64,000 nt of DNA from an uncultured Bacillota bacterium (GCA_958352855.1 CATWQE010000009.1:1-64000), one strand, 5' to 3'; positions 17,621 to 27,384 are shown, numbered from the stretch's first letter. The notes: generated by a model from the letters alone, not told the origin. Made by a program: numbers and translations.

Positions 17621-18427
17621 TCAGAACCAAATCCAAAATGCATTAAGTCCTACCATCAACACAGCCACCACAATGAGATACAAATAGCTGACTTTTCTGA
17701 TATGCAGCTTAATCTCTGTGTCTTTTGCGAACCGCTTCTCTATCTTTATCTCTGCCTTTTTTCCAAAATAGACAGCTTTAAAAATATTCCACAGAGCCAT
17801 ATACTGTATGACTATGACAAAAATTCCCATGATAATAGAAGCTGCATCCAGAACCAGGGGAATAAACAGCGTAACTCCCAGGGCTGCAATTCCATAATTT
17901 CTTCTTTTCTTTCGGTAGTATTCACGCTGATCCATTTCTTCTATGATAATCTTGCTCATATCCGGCAAATCAGGAATTTCGTCCTCAATCTGTTTTTTCA
18001 GATACCGGTAGCTGTTCAGAAGATGTCTCTGACGGGTAATATCCAAATCATAATAAAATTTAATTGCCCCGTCCTTCATAGGAACAATATAGGCATACGG
18101 TGTAACCTTCACTGGTTTTTCCCACAGTTCCTGAATTAATTCCTGATAAGAATATTTCTTCGTTCCTCCCCATTTCTTTTTTCCGATTCCATCCCACTCA
18201 AAAGTCCACAGATAGTGATCCAGTATCCATCCAATTCCCTTTTTATACATAAATACCATACCTGCAAGCATCAAAAGCCAAATCGGTGTGACTTCCCAAA
18301 ATCCCCAGTCTATTCCTATTAAATAAAGAAGTACACATAACGTCACAGGAATACTCACTGCCAGGAACACTTTTTTCCACTTTCTTTCTGAGTAAATCCT
18401 CATAGTCCTTGCTTGTCTCCTCTCCAT
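17621..18427 (-). CDS. Membrane protein of unknown function
   Basis: A 268-residue protein with two hydrophobic segments near the N terminus (about 20-65), a soluble central part (about 75-170, KYSYQELIQELWEKPVKVTPYAYIVPMKDG...) and two or three more segments in the last 90 residues. The central part looks a little like the YcxB-type domain, but I would not rely on it. It is the first gene of a tight three-gene unit with the radical SAM enzyme and the Cys-Ala tail protein. GAGGG lies eight bases before the ATG at 18427; an ATG eight codons in is the alternative. Confidence 0.7.
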   Translation of the reverse strand: MERRQARTMRIYSERKWKKVFLAVSIPVTLCVLLYLIGIDWGFWEVTPIWLLMLAGMVFMYKKGIGWILDHYLWTFEWDGIGKKKWGGTKKYSYQELIQELWEKPVKVTPYAYIVPMKDGAIKFYYDLDITRQRHLLNSYRYLKKQIEDEIPDLPDMSKIIIEEMDQREYYRKKRRNYGIAALGVTLFIPLVLDAASIIMGIFVIVIQYMALWNIFKAVYFGKKAEIKIEKRFAKDTEIKLHIRKVSYLYLIVVAVLMVGLNAFWIWF

Positions 18428-18506
18428 TGTTTATCCCTCTCGCTTTTCTTTTTCTTTTATATTATCAGAGGCCTGTGGGCTTTTCAATGTAATTCTCTGC
18501 ACAACG

Positions 18507-18552
18507 AAAAACATCCACCTGAGAAGTTAAAATTTCTCAAATGGATGTTTTT
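18507..18552 (-). terminator. Terminator of the V-ATPase operon
   Basis: AAAAACATCCA (18507-18517) pairs with TGGATGTTTTT (18542-18552), with an inner GAGAA/TTCTC stem, and the minus strand reads into a T run just after the subunit D stop. Confidence 0.8.
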
Positions 18553-18568
18553 ATAATCTTTTCTGCGC

Positions 18569-19240
18569 CTATTTCACAACAGGTTCTTTTTCTTTATAAT
18601 GATGCGCTTCTTCCAGCATCATGTCTTTTACCTTCATAAGACGAATCTGGGTACTTCTCTCATTTTCGTCTAACTTCATGGTAATATATTTAATATTCTG
18701 TCTGGTCTCCGGAATAATCACGTGTTCCAGAGCATTTACTCTTCGCCTGGTCTTCTCAATCTCAGAAGCCATGAGCTGACAGGATTTTTCCACCTCTGCA
18801 AGCTTCAGCATATCCGGCAGAATATCTGCCAGAGACTTTACTGCACCGTCCAAATCTCCGGAAGTAAAAGCAAAACCATAAGAATAAATGTCATTGGCAT
18901 CCGCGGTTCTTGTACTGGTCTTGAAAACCGGAATATCCACGCTCATAACATTTCTCTTATCTGCTTCCAGAAATACTTCCTGCTTGGGAGTCATAAGGGC
19001 TGTATTTAAAATCTGTTCTGACATACCTGCTCTTGCAATGACAAAGTTCTTATTGGCTGATAAAATTCCTGCCTCTACCTTCTGGCGAAGGGCCATATTT
19101 TCCCGAACCAGATCCAGAAACTGACGCATTAATTCATCGCGTTTATCCTTCAAAAGCTTGTGTCCTTTTACAGCAGTCACCAGCTTTTTCTTTAAACGGG
19201 TCAGCTCCATTCTGGTAGGTGTTACCTGAGTAGATGCCAA
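18569..19240 (-). CDS. ntpD: V-type ATPase subunit D
   Basis: A 223-residue central-stalk subunit that turns inside the A3B3 head. It has the family N terminus (VTPTRMELTRLKKKLVTAVKGHKLLKDKRDELM) and long coiled-coil helices at both ends (about 10-75 and 130-205). The start is TTG at 19240 with AGGTGA upstream. It is the last gene of the operon, 15 bp after subunit B, and is followed by a terminator. Confidence 0.95.
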   Translation of the reverse strand: MASTQVTPTRMELTRLKKKLVTAVKGHKLLKDKRDELMRQFLDLVRENMALRQKVEAGILSANKNFVIARAGMSEQILNTALMTPKQEVFLEADKRNVMSVDIPVFKTSTRTADANDIYSYGFAFTSGDLDGAVKSLADILPDMLKLAEVEKSCQLMASEIEKTRRRVNALEHVIIPETRQNIKYITMKLDENERSTQIRLMKVKDMMLEEAHHYKEKEPVVK

Positions 19241-19255
19241 GTTATCACCTCTTTC

Positions 19256-20629
19256 TTAGTATTTTCCATAATACTCATCTAAGAACTTATCATCAATACG
19301 TTTCAGCTCGCTCCTTGGCAGAATGGACAAAAGTTTCCATCCAATGCGGAGAGTCTCCTCAATATCGCGGTTGGTATTGTAACCCTGTGATACATATTCC
19401 TGCTCAAAGGCATCTGCAAATTTCGCATAAATAAGGTCAATATCAGAAAGCGCTGCCTCCCCTAAGATAACCATCAATTCTTTTGCCTCTTTACCCCGGG
19501 CATAAGCGGCAAAAAGCTGATTCATGGTATTGGAATGGTCTGCACGTGTTTTTCCCTCTCCGATACCTTTATCTTTCAGACGGGAAAGAGATGGCAATAC
19601 ATCAATCGGCGGTGTCACACCTTTACGGTATAACTCGCGGTTCAGAATAATCTGTCCCTCTGTGATATAACCGGTCAAGTCAGGAATTGGGTGAGTCTTA
19701 TCATCTTCTGGCATGGTCAGAATCGGAATCATGGTGATACTTCCCTTCTTGCCCTTCTGACGTCCGGCTCTTTCATACATGGTTGCCAGGTCTGTATACA
19801 TGTAACCCGGATAACCACGACGTCCAGGTACTTCCTTACGCGCTGCAGAAATCTCACGAAGAGCATCTGCGTAGTTGGTAATATCTGTAAGAATAACCAG
19901 AACGTGCATATCTTTTTCAAATGCTAAATATTCAGCAGCGGTAAGCGCCATCTTTGGTGTTGCAATACGCTCTACCGCAGGGTCATTTGCCAGGTTAATA
20001 AACAGAACTGTTCTGTCAATAGCGCCTGTTTCCTTAAAACTCTCAGTAAAGAAGTTTGCCTCTTCAAAGGTAATACCTAAAGCTGCGAATACAACGGCGA
20101 AGTTTTCCCCTGAACCGCGTACCTTTGCCTGTCTTGCAATCTGAGCAGCCAGGTTTGCATGTGGCAGACCGGAAGCAGAGAAAATCGGCAGCTTCTGTCC
20201 ACGAACCAGAGTATTCAGACCGTCAATGGCAGAAACACCGGTCTGGATAAACTCCTCCGGATAACTTCTTGCCGCCGGATTCATAGGAAGACCATTAATA
20301 TCTCTTCTCTCTTCCGGCAGAATTTCCGGTCCATCATCAATGGGGCGGCCCATACCGTCAAATACACGTCCCAGCATATCCTCAGATACACCAAGCTCCA
20401 TGCTTCGTCCCAGGAAACGAACTTTACTGTCAGACAGGTTAATACCTGTAGAGCTTTCAAAAAGCTGTACCAAAGCATCGCTTCCATTAATCTCCAGAAC
20501 CTTGCAGCGGCGTGTTTCACCGCTTGCCAGTTCGATTTCACCTAATTCATCATAATGAACATTTTCAACGCCACGCACCAGCATAAGAGGGCCGGCAACT
20601 TCCTGTATGGTTCTATACTCCTTTGGCAT
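19256..20629 (-). CDS. ntpB: V-type ATPase subunit B
   Basis: A 457-residue non-catalytic subunit of the A3B3 head. It has the family blocks GRVFDGMGRPID, NPAARSYPEEFIQTGVSAIDGLNTLVRGQKLPIFSASGLPH and YPGYMYTDLATMYERAGR. As expected for B it lacks a Walker A P-loop (SASGLPHANLA in its place). Its ATG overlaps the stop of subunit A (TAATG). Confidence 0.97.
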   Translation of the reverse strand: MPKEYRTIQEVAGPLMLVRGVENVHYDELGEIELASGETRRCKVLEINGSDALVQLFESSTGINLSDSKVRFLGRSMELGVSEDMLGRVFDGMGRPIDDGPEILPEERRDINGLPMNPAARSYPEEFIQTGVSAIDGLNTLVRGQKLPIFSASGLPHANLAAQIARQAKVRGSGENFAVVFAALGITFEEANFFTESFKETGAIDRTVLFINLANDPAVERIATPKMALTAAEYLAFEKDMHVLVILTDITNYADALREISAARKEVPGRRGYPGYMYTDLATMYERAGRQKGKKGSITMIPILTMPEDDKTHPIPDLTGYITEGQIILNRELYRKGVTPPIDVLPSLSRLKDKGIGEGKTRADHSNTMNQLFAAYARGKEAKELMVILGEAALSDIDLIYAKFADAFEQEYVSQGYNTNRDIEETLRIGWKLLSILPRSELKRIDDKFLDEYYGKY

Positions 20630-22395
20630 TAGAAGTCCTCCTTCCCTAATACATTGGAAATTTCCTTTGCAAGCTGGTCAAGAACAGCTTTATATTCTTT
20701 ATCCAGATTTTCTTCCAATACATATTTAAAACGTCCGATTTTTTCACGAACTTCCAGATTTACCAGACTCTGAATGGTTGCTCCTTTTTCCAGGGCCTCT
20801 TTGCCATGCTCATAATATGCAATAACCAGTTTCATAAGCATGTACTGTTTTTTCAAAGAGCTATAGGTGTCTACCTCATGGAAAGAGTTCTGATGTAAGA
20901 AGTCCTCACGAATAGAACGGGCAGCTTCCATTTTCAGACGGTCTCCTGCTGACAGGGCATCCATACCTACCATCTTAACGATTTCTTCCAGCTCTGCTTC
21001 ATCCTGAAGAAGGCTCATCATTTTCTGACGTTCTGCCATCCAGTCTGGCGCAACGGTTTCATTAAACCATTTTTCCATGTTATCCAGATACAGAGAGTAA
21101 CTGGTCAGCCAGTTAATTGCCGGAAAATGTCTCTTGTAAGCAAGAGAAGAATCCAGTCCCCAGAATACCTTTACAATACGAAGGGTCGCCTGAGATACCG
21201 GTTCGGAAATATCACCACCAGGAGGAGATACAGCACCAATAACAGAGAGAGCGCCTTCTCTCTTATCCTTGCCAAGAGATACCACATGTCCGGCTCTTTC
21301 ATAGAACTGTGCCAGACGGGAACCCAGGTATGCAGGATAACCCTCTTCACCAGGCATCTCTTCCAGACGTCCTGACATTTCACGAAGCGCCTCAGCCCAA
21401 CGGGAAGTAGAGTCTGCCATCAAAGCTACAGAATAGCCCATATCGCGGAAATACTCTGCAATGGTAATACCAGTGTAAATAGATGCCTCACGTGCAGCAA
21501 CCGGCATATCCGAAGTATTGGCAATGAGTACGGTTCTCTCCATCAAAGACTGTCCTGTCTTAGGGTCTTTCAGTTCCGGAAACTCGTTCAAAACGTCTGT
21601 CATTTCGTTTCCACGTTCCCCGCATCCAATGTAAACCACAATGTCTGCTTCTGCCCATTTAGCCAACTGATGCTGGATAACGGTTTTACCGCTTCCGAAT
21701 GGTCCCGGTACTGCTGCAACACCGCCTTTGGCAATCGGGAAGAAGGTATCAACCACACGCTGTCCTGTTACCAGCGGCATTTCCGGCGGTAATTTCTTCA
21801 GATAAGGACGGCCTTTACGAACCGGCCATTTCTGCATCATGGTAAGTTCTTTGTCACCGGAATCTGTAGCGATAACTGCCACTACCTCTTCTACTGTAAA
21901 TTCGCCGGCTTTAATTTCTTTTACTGTACCTTTGATACCATAGGGAACCATAATCTTGTGATTTACCACAATAGTCTCCTGTACCGTACCAATAACATCT
22001 CCTGCTTCTACTTCATCCCCTGCTTTCACAGCAGGAACAAAATTCCATTTTAAATTTCTCTTTAAAGAAGGAACCTCAACACCACGTTTTAAGTTGGTTC
22101 CTGAAATTTTCATAATATCGTCCAGAGGACGCTGAATACCATCATAAATACTGGTAATAAGACCTGGTCCTAATTCTACAGAAAGTGGCGCCTCTGTAGA
22201 TTCTACGGGCTCACCCGGTCCAAGTCCTGAGGTTTCCTCATATACCTGAATGGAAGCCTCATCTCCATGCATTTCGATGATTTCACCAATCAGTCGCTGG
22301 TTACTAACACGAACCACGTCGAACATATTGGCGTCACGCATGCCCTCTGCAATAACCAGAGGACCTGCTACCTTTTTAATCGTACCTTTGCTCAT
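20629..22395 (-). CDS. ntpA: V-type ATPase subunit A (catalytic)
   Basis: A 588-residue catalytic subunit. The P-loop GPFGSGKT is followed by IGCGERGNEM with the catalytic glutamate and by the Walker B-type block SVALMADSTSRWAEALREMSGRLEEMPGEEGYPAYL. The bulge domain of V/A-type A subunits (about 110-200) is present, which separates it from F-type beta. Together with B it hydrolyses or makes ATP to drive or use ion flow through subunits K and I. Confidence 0.97.
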   Translation of the reverse strand: MSKGTIKKVAGPLVIAEGMRDANMFDVVRVSNQRLIGEIIEMHGDEASIQVYEETSGLGPGEPVESTEAPLSVELGPGLITSIYDGIQRPLDDIMKISGTNLKRGVEVPSLKRNLKWNFVPAVKAGDEVEAGDVIGTVQETIVVNHKIMVPYGIKGTVKEIKAGEFTVEEVVAVIATDSGDKELTMMQKWPVRKGRPYLKKLPPEMPLVTGQRVVDTFFPIAKGGVAAVPGPFGSGKTVIQHQLAKWAEADIVVYIGCGERGNEMTDVLNEFPELKDPKTGQSLMERTVLIANTSDMPVAAREASIYTGITIAEYFRDMGYSVALMADSTSRWAEALREMSGRLEEMPGEEGYPAYLGSRLAQFYERAGHVVSLGKDKREGALSVIGAVSPPGGDISEPVSQATLRIVKVFWGLDSSLAYKRHFPAINWLTSYSLYLDNMEKWFNETVAPDWMAERQKMMSLLQDEAELEEIVKMVGMDALSAGDRLKMEAARSIREDFLHQNSFHEVDTYSSLKKQYMLMKLVIAYYEHGKEALEKGATIQSLVNLEVREKIGRFKYVLEENLDKEYKAVLDQLAKEISNVLGKEDF

Positions 22396-22415
22396 TGGAA
22401 CGAATCACCTGCTTT

Positions 22416-22736
22416 CTAATTATTACTGAACAGAATATCAGAACCTACTGCCTGCTCCACAGAGTTTTTCACACCCTGTACTCCATTTCCGGTATTACCT
22501 GACACACCTGGAATCTGGATAATTGCCGGCAGAATCCTTTCCTGAAGTTTTTCTATTAACTGTCCGCACTCTGCTGCCGCTGCTTCTGTAATATAGATAA
22601 TCCCATATCCATGATCAGCCAGAGCGGTAAGTTTTGCTTCTATTTCCTTACGGTCCACAGCCGGAAAAATATCAAGACCCAGTGCGGCAAATCCGTAAAT
22701 ACTATCGTAGTCACCTATCACTGCAATCTTATACAT
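22416..22736 (-). CDS. ntpF: V-type ATPase subunit F
   Basis: A 106-residue subunit that binds D in the central stalk. The N terminus MYKIAVIGDYDSIYGFAALGLD and the YGIIYITEAAA block are typical, and the size is normal. It overlaps the end of subunit C by eight bases and lies 20 bp before subunit A. Confidence 0.93.
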   Translation of the reverse strand: MYKIAVIGDYDSIYGFAALGLDIFPAVDRKEIEAKLTALADHGYGIIYITEAAAAECGQLIEKLQERILPAIIQIPGVSGNTGNGVQGVKNSVEQAVGSDILFSNN

Positions 22737-23706
22737 ACATTTCCCTTACCCTTTCCCGGATTGCTTCTTCTGAAAAACCATTTTGTTTTCCGGAAAGAAT
22801 AATCCGCACTGTTTTAATCTCATTCTCCCTTGCCAGCAAATAGGCTACCAGCGGACCAACAGAAAATGTCTCATATTTCTGTGGCTGCATGGTATGAATG
22901 ATACGGTTATCACACCATCTTTCAAATGCAGAAGGAGACTCAGCAATAGCTGCAGCGCCATTGGCATAAACCGTACTTTCCAAATACTCTACAATCGCGC
23001 CCATACCCTGAACTGCTGCTTTTGCAAGCCTGTCAATACTCAGGGTTTTGCAGGGTACCATTGCCCGTTTCATAAACTCCATCGTTTTGGCTGTTTTCTG
23101 TGAACGCACAGCAATCTTAATATCCGCAACTGCTACCATGGATTCTGCATATTCTTTAATAATGCTGTCTTTCGCTCTTTCTCCTGCCTGATAAACAGCC
23201 TCAAGAGCCGCTTTATCCACAATTACATCGCAGAGCTGTCCGTCTCCTGTATGGAGCAGCGTTTCATAGGCTTCCCTTGCAGCCTCAGACATATACTCCG
23301 GAAGTCTGGAAAAATCCTTACTTCTAATAATGTCCAGCATTTCTTCCGGTGGAATCGCCGTATCTTCATAGTAGATTTTCATGGTTCTTCCTTCTTTAGA
23401 AATACATGCATCCTTAATTGCCGCTTTGAGATTATGAAACAAATTCGGATAAGAAAATACATCAAACACTGACATATCCACCTTCATATCCCGGATGGTT
23501 TCCCAGGTCTTTTCCTGTTCTCTGTCCAGAATCGCTTCTGCATTTGCCGGTGTATCTGTATCACCCCAGCCTTTTTCCTGCAAAAGCTGCAGACATTGTT
23601 TTTCTGTACTGCATGCTAAAAGCTGTTCAATAACGGAAGAAGTAAACAGCGTTGTCTCCAACGCCCGGATTCGTGCAACCGCATAGGTATATTTCGTACT
23701 AGACAA
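22729..23706 (-). CDS. ntpC: V-type ATPase subunit C
   Basis: A 325-residue subunit that joins the central stalk to the K ring (family of AtpC/NtpC, yeast subunit d). It is almost all helical, with TKYTYAVARIRALET at the N terminus. An ATG at 23712 lies only one base after AAGGAGG, which is too close; the TTG two codons on (23706) is seven bases from it and gives the usual MSSTKYTYAVARIR start, so I use that. Confidence 0.92.
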   Translation of the reverse strand: MSSTKYTYAVARIRALETTLFTSSVIEQLLACSTEKQCLQLLQEKGWGDTDTPANAEAILDREQEKTWETIRDMKVDMSVFDVFSYPNLFHNLKAAIKDACISKEGRTMKIYYEDTAIPPEEMLDIIRSKDFSRLPEYMSEAAREAYETLLHTGDGQLCDVIVDKAALEAVYQAGERAKDSIIKEYAESMVAVADIKIAVRSQKTAKTMEFMKRAMVPCKTLSIDRLAKAAVQGMGAIVEYLESTVYANGAAAIAESPSAFERWCDNRIIHTMQPQKYETFSVGPLVAYLLARENEIKTVRIILSGKQNGFSEEAIRERVREMYV

Positions 23707-23733
23707 GTCCATTCCTCCTTTTTGCGGTTATAC

Positions 23734-24327
23734 TTATAAGAATAAGAAACTGTGAACCTGATCCAACAGTTCATCTCGTTTGGAATTGAACATTGCCTCA
23801 AAGGTACAATTTTCCTCAATTCCTCCATATATCAGGACAAAGCCGCCGCATACTTTCCTGCTTTCCCCAGACAGCTTCAATACGCCGCCTTTTTCTTTTG
23901 CAATCGCCTGAATCTCCTCTTCAAATCCCTTTGGAAGCCTCTTTAAATCAGCTTCAGAAAAACAGATTTCTCCGTCCTGAGCCAGCACAAACCTGTGCAG
24001 CATTTTCCGGAGCATTTCAAAATATTCCTCATCTGACGCATGAACCATAGATTCATATGCAGTGTTAAGAACCTCTGAAATCATTTCCTGTTTTGCTGCA
24101 AGAAGGGCTTTTCTTCTCTGCAAATCACAGGAAGAAGCAGCGCGCTCCTCGATTGCCTTTATCTCTGCTTCCAATTTCCGGGAGATTTGTCTGCATTCTT
24201 CTTCTGCTTCTTCTTTTGCCAAAGCTAACACAGCGTCTGCCTGTTTGCCGGCATCTGCAAGAAGTTCTCCTGCAGAAGTTTCTGCATCTTCAAGAATCTG
24301 GCTTTTCATTTTCTCTAATCCAGTCAT
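23734..24327 (-). CDS. ntpE: V-type ATPase subunit E
   Basis: A 197-residue peripheral-stalk subunit: a long charged helix (about 1-95, with repeated LADAGKQADAVLALAKEEAEEECRQ heptads) followed by a globular C-terminal domain. With the small H/G subunit it makes the stator. AAGGAG precedes the ATG. It lies 58 bp after subunit K and 27 bp before subunit C. Confidence 0.92.
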   Translation of the reverse strand: MTGLEKMKSQILEDAETSAGELLADAGKQADAVLALAKEEAEEECRQISRKLEAEIKAIEERAASSCDLQRRKALLAAKQEMISEVLNTAYESMVHASDEEYFEMLRKMLHRFVLAQDGEICFSEADLKRLPKGFEEEIQAIAKEKGGVLKLSGESRKVCGGFVLIYGGIEENCTFEAMFNSKRDELLDQVHSFLFL

Positions 24328-24385
24328 TCTCTTGCTCTCCTTTTCTAAATTTCCTAAGCCTGACTTTGCTTCTAAATATCAGCTA

Positions 24386-24856
24386 TTAGAATGGAAGGTT
24401 TGTAACAGCCAGGATAGAAACTAACAGAGCAAGAATTGCATAGGTCTCAACCATAGCCGGGAAAAGCATTGCTTTACCAAACTGTTCTGGTTTCTTTGCT
24501 ACGATACCAATGGCAGCCGCAGAAGTTTTTCCCTGATAATAAGCAGAAATCAAACCTACAATACCGATTGGAAGGCATGCGCATAATACAAGAAGACCTT
24601 CAGCCTTGGACAGGTCCAGTAATCCCCCTCCTAACAGACCGATTTTAGACAATGTGATAAATCCAACCAGCAAACCATAAATACCCTGTGTACCAGGAAG
24701 CAACTGCATAATCAAAACCTTTGCAAATTTGCTTGGGTCTTCTGTAACAACTCCGGACGCAGCCTGACCTGCAATACCAACACCAATAGCAGAACCCATA
24801 CCTGCTAAAATAACTGCTAATGCTGCACCTAATAATGCATAAACGTTTCCACTCAT
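24386..24856 (-). CDS. ntpK: V-type ATPase proteolipid subunit K, probably sodium-binding
   Basis: A 156-residue ring subunit with four membrane helices in two hairpins, the duplicated form of V-type K. The ion carboxylate is E137 (MVETYAIL). Residues equal to the sodium ligands known for Enterococcus hirae NtpK are all present: L53, T56, Q57 and Y60 in LLPGTQGIYG, and Q108 in SAYYQGKTS. This supports sodium rather than proton transport. The start overlaps the stop of subunit I by ATGA. Confidence 0.95.
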   Translation of the reverse strand: MSGNVYALLGAALAVILAGMGSAIGVGIAGQAASGVVTEDPSKFAKVLIMQLLPGTQGIYGLLVGFITLSKIGLLGGGLLDLSKAEGLLVLCACLPIGIVGLISAYYQGKTSAAAIGIVAKKPEQFGKAMLFPAMVETYAILALLVSILAVTNLPF

Positions 24857-26889
24857 AAATTTGTTTCCTCCTTAACATCTACATACTTTGTGTTTAATTT
24901 AAACGGATTAAAGGGCTTTCCGCCACCCTCATAAAACTTACCGAAAAATTCTACAAACTGCAAACGGTTTGTATGAACATATGCGCCTAATATATTAATG
25001 GCCATATTCAGAGTATGTCCAATAATAAAGACTACAATAAAGACAATGGCACCGAAAATTCCGTCTCCCACCATGCTTCCCATCTGATTAATAACAGATG
25101 CGATAACACCGGTAGCCAGCCCAAGAGCCAGCAGACGGGAATAGGATAATACATCACTGAGCCAGCCTGTTACATTATAAAGGTCATAGGCTCCAAGAGC
25201 CAGACGCAGTCCGAAGTTCTTATTTGCCCGGCCTGACATAAATAACAGTCCCAATGCTCCCACAATGGCCAGCACCTTTCCAGAAGCTCCCACAAACGGC
25301 GGGAAAATACTTGGGTCTACCTGGGCAATGGATGCAAAAATACTACTTGGAAGCAGCATCAACAGCAATCCAATGAGGAATACATACCACAATACCACAT
25401 CACAGAAAAAATCAACAACTTTCTTCTGTTTCAACAGCATGTATCCTTTCATTCCAAGACCTGTAAACAGGTGAATCAGACCAAATCCCATGGAATACAT
25501 TAACATACGCATAGGGTCATTTAAAGGAACAAACCACAGTGCTTTTACCAGACCGCCTTCCGGCACATCTACATGGAAGAAAGTTCTGGCAACTACATCA
25601 ATGGCATCTCCGAAATATCCTCCAAACAGGACGCCCCATACTAATGTGGAAATACCGCAATACATAAACATCTTAATTGCCTTTTTCAAAGACGCTTCCA
25701 TACGCGGGAACTTTTTCAGTACAATAAAGCATCCTAAAAACATAATCAGACCATATGCCGCATCTGACAGCATAAGTCCGAATAAGAAAACATAGAAGAA
25801 GGACATCACTGTTGTTGGGTCCACTTCTCCTTTTTTAGGAAGTCCATAGGATTCCAACACACCCTCCACAGATTCCGAAAAACCATTGTTGCTTAAAAGC
25901 ACCGGCATTTCTTCATCCTCAGGCACTTCTTCACTTTCAAAGCTTAATACAAAATTATCATTCAAAGCTTTTTCCAATGCCGGCAATGCCTTTTGGGGTA
26001 CATAACCGGTAATTAAAAATGTTTTCTGCGACTGTGGAATCTGACCTAACACATGATACTTTTCTGCCCTTGCCCGAAAATAATCAGCCGCAAGCCTGAT
26101 ATCCATTCTGTGGGAAGCACATTTTTTAATGCTTTCCTGGCAGGTTTCAATTTCCTCCTGCAGTTTCTGAATCTGTTTTCCCAGACTCTCTGCCTCTTTT
26201 ACAGGTACCTGTGCAATCATCTGAGAAGGTTTTGCAAAACCTCCCTGTCTTAGAGCTTCCTCTACCATTGCAGCATCCCTGCGAAGGCAAACCACCGCAA
26301 GATAAACAGCGTCTCTTTCAGAAGACAGAATTGTAACGTCTGCGCCGGAAACCTCTGGCGCATGTTCCAGAATCAGTCCATAGATTTCCTCCAGGGTCAT
26401 AACTCCCGGAATGGTTCCCACCAGCAAAACCGAAGATTTCGTTCCCCGAAAAGCCATAGATACATCTAAACTCATCCAGGGCTTCAGAGCTTCTATCTGG
26501 TTTTCCAGTTTCTGGATGTTTGCCCGATATTCAGCAATCTTCTTCTGATTACTCAGAATTCCAGATACAACACTCATAATTTCATCTTTTCTGTCCGCTG
26601 CCTGTTGGAAGTTTTTCCGCTCTACCAGCTTTCTTCCTTCCAGGCTGGACAGCATGGAGGTTTTCTCCGGAACATATTCCTGAAGAATTTCCAGCGCTGC
26701 GTCTGCAGAAGCTGCATTTCTTTCAAATTTCGCCCTTGCATCCTGGGTATCCATTTTCTCAAGTCCTGTTTCATCGTCCAGAAGCTTTGAAATCTCCATA
26801 ACACCCATGGCCTGTATTTTCTCCAGAATCGCTTTCCTATCCTTTTTCAGTGCGCAGATACTGACTTTTTGCATCTGCAATACTGCCAT
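24853..26889 (-). CDS. ntpI: V-type ATPase subunit I
   Basis: A 678-residue membrane subunit (family of yeast Vph1 a-subunit). The first half (about 1-350) is a soluble, largely coiled-coil arm; the second half has about seven or eight membrane segments with DPTTVMSFFYVFLFGLMLSDAAYGL and DVLSYSRLLALGLATGVIASVIN, the latter holding the arginine that faces the K ring. It follows the H/G subunit gene by about 60 bp. Confidence 0.95.
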   Translation of the reverse strand: MAVLQMQKVSICALKKDRKAILEKIQAMGVMEISKLLDDETGLEKMDTQDARAKFERNAASADAALEILQEYVPEKTSMLSSLEGRKLVERKNFQQAADRKDEIMSVVSGILSNQKKIAEYRANIQKLENQIEALKPWMSLDVSMAFRGTKSSVLLVGTIPGVMTLEEIYGLILEHAPEVSGADVTILSSERDAVYLAVVCLRRDAAMVEEALRQGGFAKPSQMIAQVPVKEAESLGKQIQKLQEEIETCQESIKKCASHRMDIRLAADYFRARAEKYHVLGQIPQSQKTFLITGYVPQKALPALEKALNDNFVLSFESEEVPEDEEMPVLLSNNGFSESVEGVLESYGLPKKGEVDPTTVMSFFYVFLFGLMLSDAAYGLIMFLGCFIVLKKFPRMEASLKKAIKMFMYCGISTLVWGVLFGGYFGDAIDVVARTFFHVDVPEGGLVKALWFVPLNDPMRMLMYSMGFGLIHLFTGLGMKGYMLLKQKKVVDFFCDVVLWYVFLIGLLLMLLPSSIFASIAQVDPSIFPPFVGASGKVLAIVGALGLLFMSGRANKNFGLRLALGAYDLYNVTGWLSDVLSYSRLLALGLATGVIASVINQMGSMVGDGIFGAIVFIVVFIIGHTLNMAINILGAYVHTNRLQFVEFFGKFYEGGGKPFNPFKLNTKYVDVKEETNL

Positions 26890-26952
26890 ACTCGCATCCC
26901 TCCTTTATAACTCATTTTCTCTTTCTGCTGTTCATAACCATCACTCTCTTAA

Positions 26953-27261
26953 TTATATCAGATTCTGGATGATTCTCTGAACCGCTTCCTTTTCTTTGGA
27001 TTTTGCAGTCTGTCTTAATTCTGCAATTTCCTGTTCTGCCGCTTTAAGAGCTGCTCCCAGCCGCTCCTCACCGGCACGCTGCGCAGCATCTCTGGCTTTC
27101 TCTGCCTTTTCCTGCGCTTCCCCAATCATCCCGGATTTCAGTGTTACAGCCTCCTGTTTTGCATTTTCCAGAATCTGTGTGCTTTTCATCTTTGCATTAG
27201 AAATTATTTCCTCTGCCTTCTGCTCTGTTTCCCGGATTTCTTTGATTGTTTTTTCTACCAA
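26953..27261 (-). CDS. V-type ATPase small stalk subunit (H/G type)
   Basis: A 102-residue all-helical protein rich in Ala, Glu and Lys (ETEQKAEEIISNAKMKSTQILENAKQEA), the peripheral-stalk partner of subunit E. It is the first gene of the operon. The TTG at 27261 with AGGTGG upstream is my start; an ATG 18 codons earlier would overlap the promoter and adds an unrelated sequence. Confidence 0.85.
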   Translation of the reverse strand: MVEKTIKEIRETEQKAEEIISNAKMKSTQILENAKQEAVTLKSGMIGEAQEKAEKARDAAQRAGEERLGAALKAAEQEIAELRQTAKSKEKEAVQRIIQNLI

Positions 27262-27286
27262 AGTATCACCACCTTCACATAAATTG

Positions 27287-27315
27287 ATATTACTATGGAT
27301 TATACATTTTGTCAA
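27287..27315 (-). promoter_or_regulatory. Promoter of the V-ATPase operon
   Basis: A consensus TTGACA (27310-27315), exactly 17 bases, and TAATAT (27287-27292) on the minus strand stand 26 bases before the TTG start of the first subunit gene. Confidence 0.65.
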
Positions 27316-27384
27316 TTTCTTAACAGTATTTTATATTTTTTTCTCTATTATTATGTGTCAACCCGATTTTTTTCAAACAAAAAA

